A DNA stretch of 64,000 nucleotides from Roseovarius sp. M141 (GTDB taxonomy: Bacteria > Pseudomonadota > Alphaproteobacteria > Rhodobacterales > Rhodobacteraceae). Where the stretch lies: assembly GCF_024355225.1 (NCBI RefSeq), contig NZ_VCNH01000008.1, positions 620,001-684,000 on the forward strand, in the 5' to 3' direction. The position numbers and the translations under genes were made by a program. The notes beneath the pieces are model-generated. The model did not search any database, had not been told where the DNA came from, and saw only the letters and a list, made by a program, of their open reading frames with translations. Below, piece after piece: positions 63,301-64,000 of the stretch. The number at the start of each line of letters is the position of its first letter. The stretch's first letter is position 1.

Positions 63301-64000
63301 TCAACCGTTGCCATTGCGATCGTCAGCCCTCATCCGGTCCATGGCGGCTGTCCATTCGCGATCGCGCAGGATCCGGCGGAAGGCGCGGCGCAGCTCGGCC
63401 ACGGCATCTTGGCGATACCAGCGGCCATGCGCCAGAATCATGCGCTGCGGATCCCATCCGATCATCGCCTCGACCGATTCGGCCAGCGCCGTCTTGCGGA
63501 AGGTCAGGCGCATGTCGGGCGGCATCTTGCCATCGCTGTCGTCGATCCCGGCCAGCCAGACCAGCGGGCGCATCCAGACCGGTAGTTTCGCAGTTTCGAA
63601 GTTTTCGATCAGATCAGTGAGGATAAGGGTAGAGGAGGCGCGGTGAAAGAAGACGGCTTCGCGGTGCTGCTTGCTGCCCTGAACGATCATCTGGTCGATT
63701 TGATCGGCCCAAGGGGATTCTGCCGTTTGTCCCAAATCATGATCGAACCTGAGCGTCAGCCCCTTTTTTGCCGCACGGTCGGCTACGCCGGGTGCCGCAT
63801 AGGATAAAGCATCGGGACAGGCCTGTTGCCAGTCCCCCACGTTCACATAGTGCAGCCAGTTTGGCGCAATCAGATAGCGCACCGGCCCCAGCGCCTGCAA
63901 TTCAGCGCGCAGCCCCTCTGTCAGCAATGTGGGCGAATGAACCCACAGGTCGCCATTGGCCAGCTTCACCACGGTGCAGCGTGTCGAATAGGGCATCCCG
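63301..64000 (-). CDS. DUF4336 (metallo-beta-lactamase-like) protein, N-terminus beyond window
   Basis: At least 231 residues; an ATG at 63996 is in frame, but family members extend further upstream, so the true start is probably outside. LWVHSPTLLTEGLRAELQAL and VRYLIAPNWLHYVNVGDW are DUF4336 blocks, a degenerate metallo-beta-lactamase-like fold. HREAVFFHRASSTLILTDLI follows. Function unknown. The IS lies downstream of its stop. Confidence 0.8.
   Translation of the reverse strand, partial: GMPYSTRCTVVKLANGDLWVHSPTLLTEGLRAELQALGPVRYLIAPNWLHYVNVGDWQQACPDALSYAAPGVADRAAKKGLTLRFDHDLGQTAESPWADQIDQMIVQGSKQHREAVFFHRASSTLILTDLIENFETAKLPVWMRPLVWLAGIDDSDGKMPPDMRLTFRKTALAESVEAMIGWDPQRMILAHGRWYRQDAVAELRRAFRRILRDREWTAAMDRMRADDRNGNG

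Overview
The window is chromosomal DNA from an alphaproteobacterium, most likely a Rhodobacteraceae/Roseobacter-group species. The evidence is high GC with strong third-position bias, the RegB-SenC-RegA cluster, AddAB, FxsA, a Tim44-domain protein beside secB, the alphaproteobacterial order parB-parA-rsmG-mnmG-mnmE-rho-hemJ, and perfect TTAA-N7-TTAA CtrA-type sites. No rRNA, tRNA, CRISPR or prophage was seen. Nearly everything is ordinary core genome; one insertion sequence lies near the right end.

Layout. (1) 1-1882, plus strand: end of rph, rdgB, hemW. (2) 1886-9245, minus strand: parB, parA, rsmG, mnmG, mnmE, rho, hemJ, with two perfect parS sites built into the first codons of rsmG and mnmG. 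(3) 9246-9663: a DnaA-box-rich gap with an AT-rich stretch, the predicted chromosomal origin oriC. (4) 9664-12368, plus: maf, aroE, coaE, dnaQ. (5) 12425-17819: secB and fxsA facing a Tim44-domain gene, mltA and a Smr gene, then hslUV. (6) 17944-28288, minus: trxA, addA, addB, murU, amgK, tsaE and a PAS protein that looks like a kinase-less DivL, with a perfect CtrA site upstream. (7) 28397-31168: RegB/SenC/RegA redox regulon cluster. (8) 31252-40284: argG, ilvA, an HPt protein divergent from a receiver-PP2C phosphatase, two NUDIX genes, hslO, cca and a TrmA-family methyltransferase. (9) 40363-48740: two L,D-transpeptidases, a CAP lipoprotein, a 62-aa envelope peptide, hemH, a methyltransferase, comF, grxC, a nitrilase-family amidase, a MarR regulator, ubiG and a prolyl iminopeptidase. 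(10) 48764-54241: a rimP-nusA-ylxR-infB operon preceded by a promoter and an intrinsic terminator (likely attenuator or small RNA). (11) 54326-61615: mutT, argJ, a parvulin, secA and an OmpA-domain periplasmic protein. (12) 61715-63235: an IS1380-type element whose transposase seems to have lost an internal block. (13) a partial DUF4336 gene running off the right edge.

How the parts connect: the left 12 kb is the replication and segregation centre (parS, ParAB, oriC). Two gene groups (the DivL-like PAS protein; HPt plus receiver-PP2C phosphatase) carry CtrA-type sites and look like inputs to the CtrA cell-cycle/phosphorelay network. The operon behind the DivL candidate couples that input with tRNA modification (TsaE), cell-wall sugar recycling (AmgK/MurU) and double-strand-break repair (AddAB). 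A dispersed 3'-end sequence motif follows at least four genes; the insertion sequence has split one copy. Gene coupling is tight, with many 4-base and six exact 8-base start/stop overlaps.
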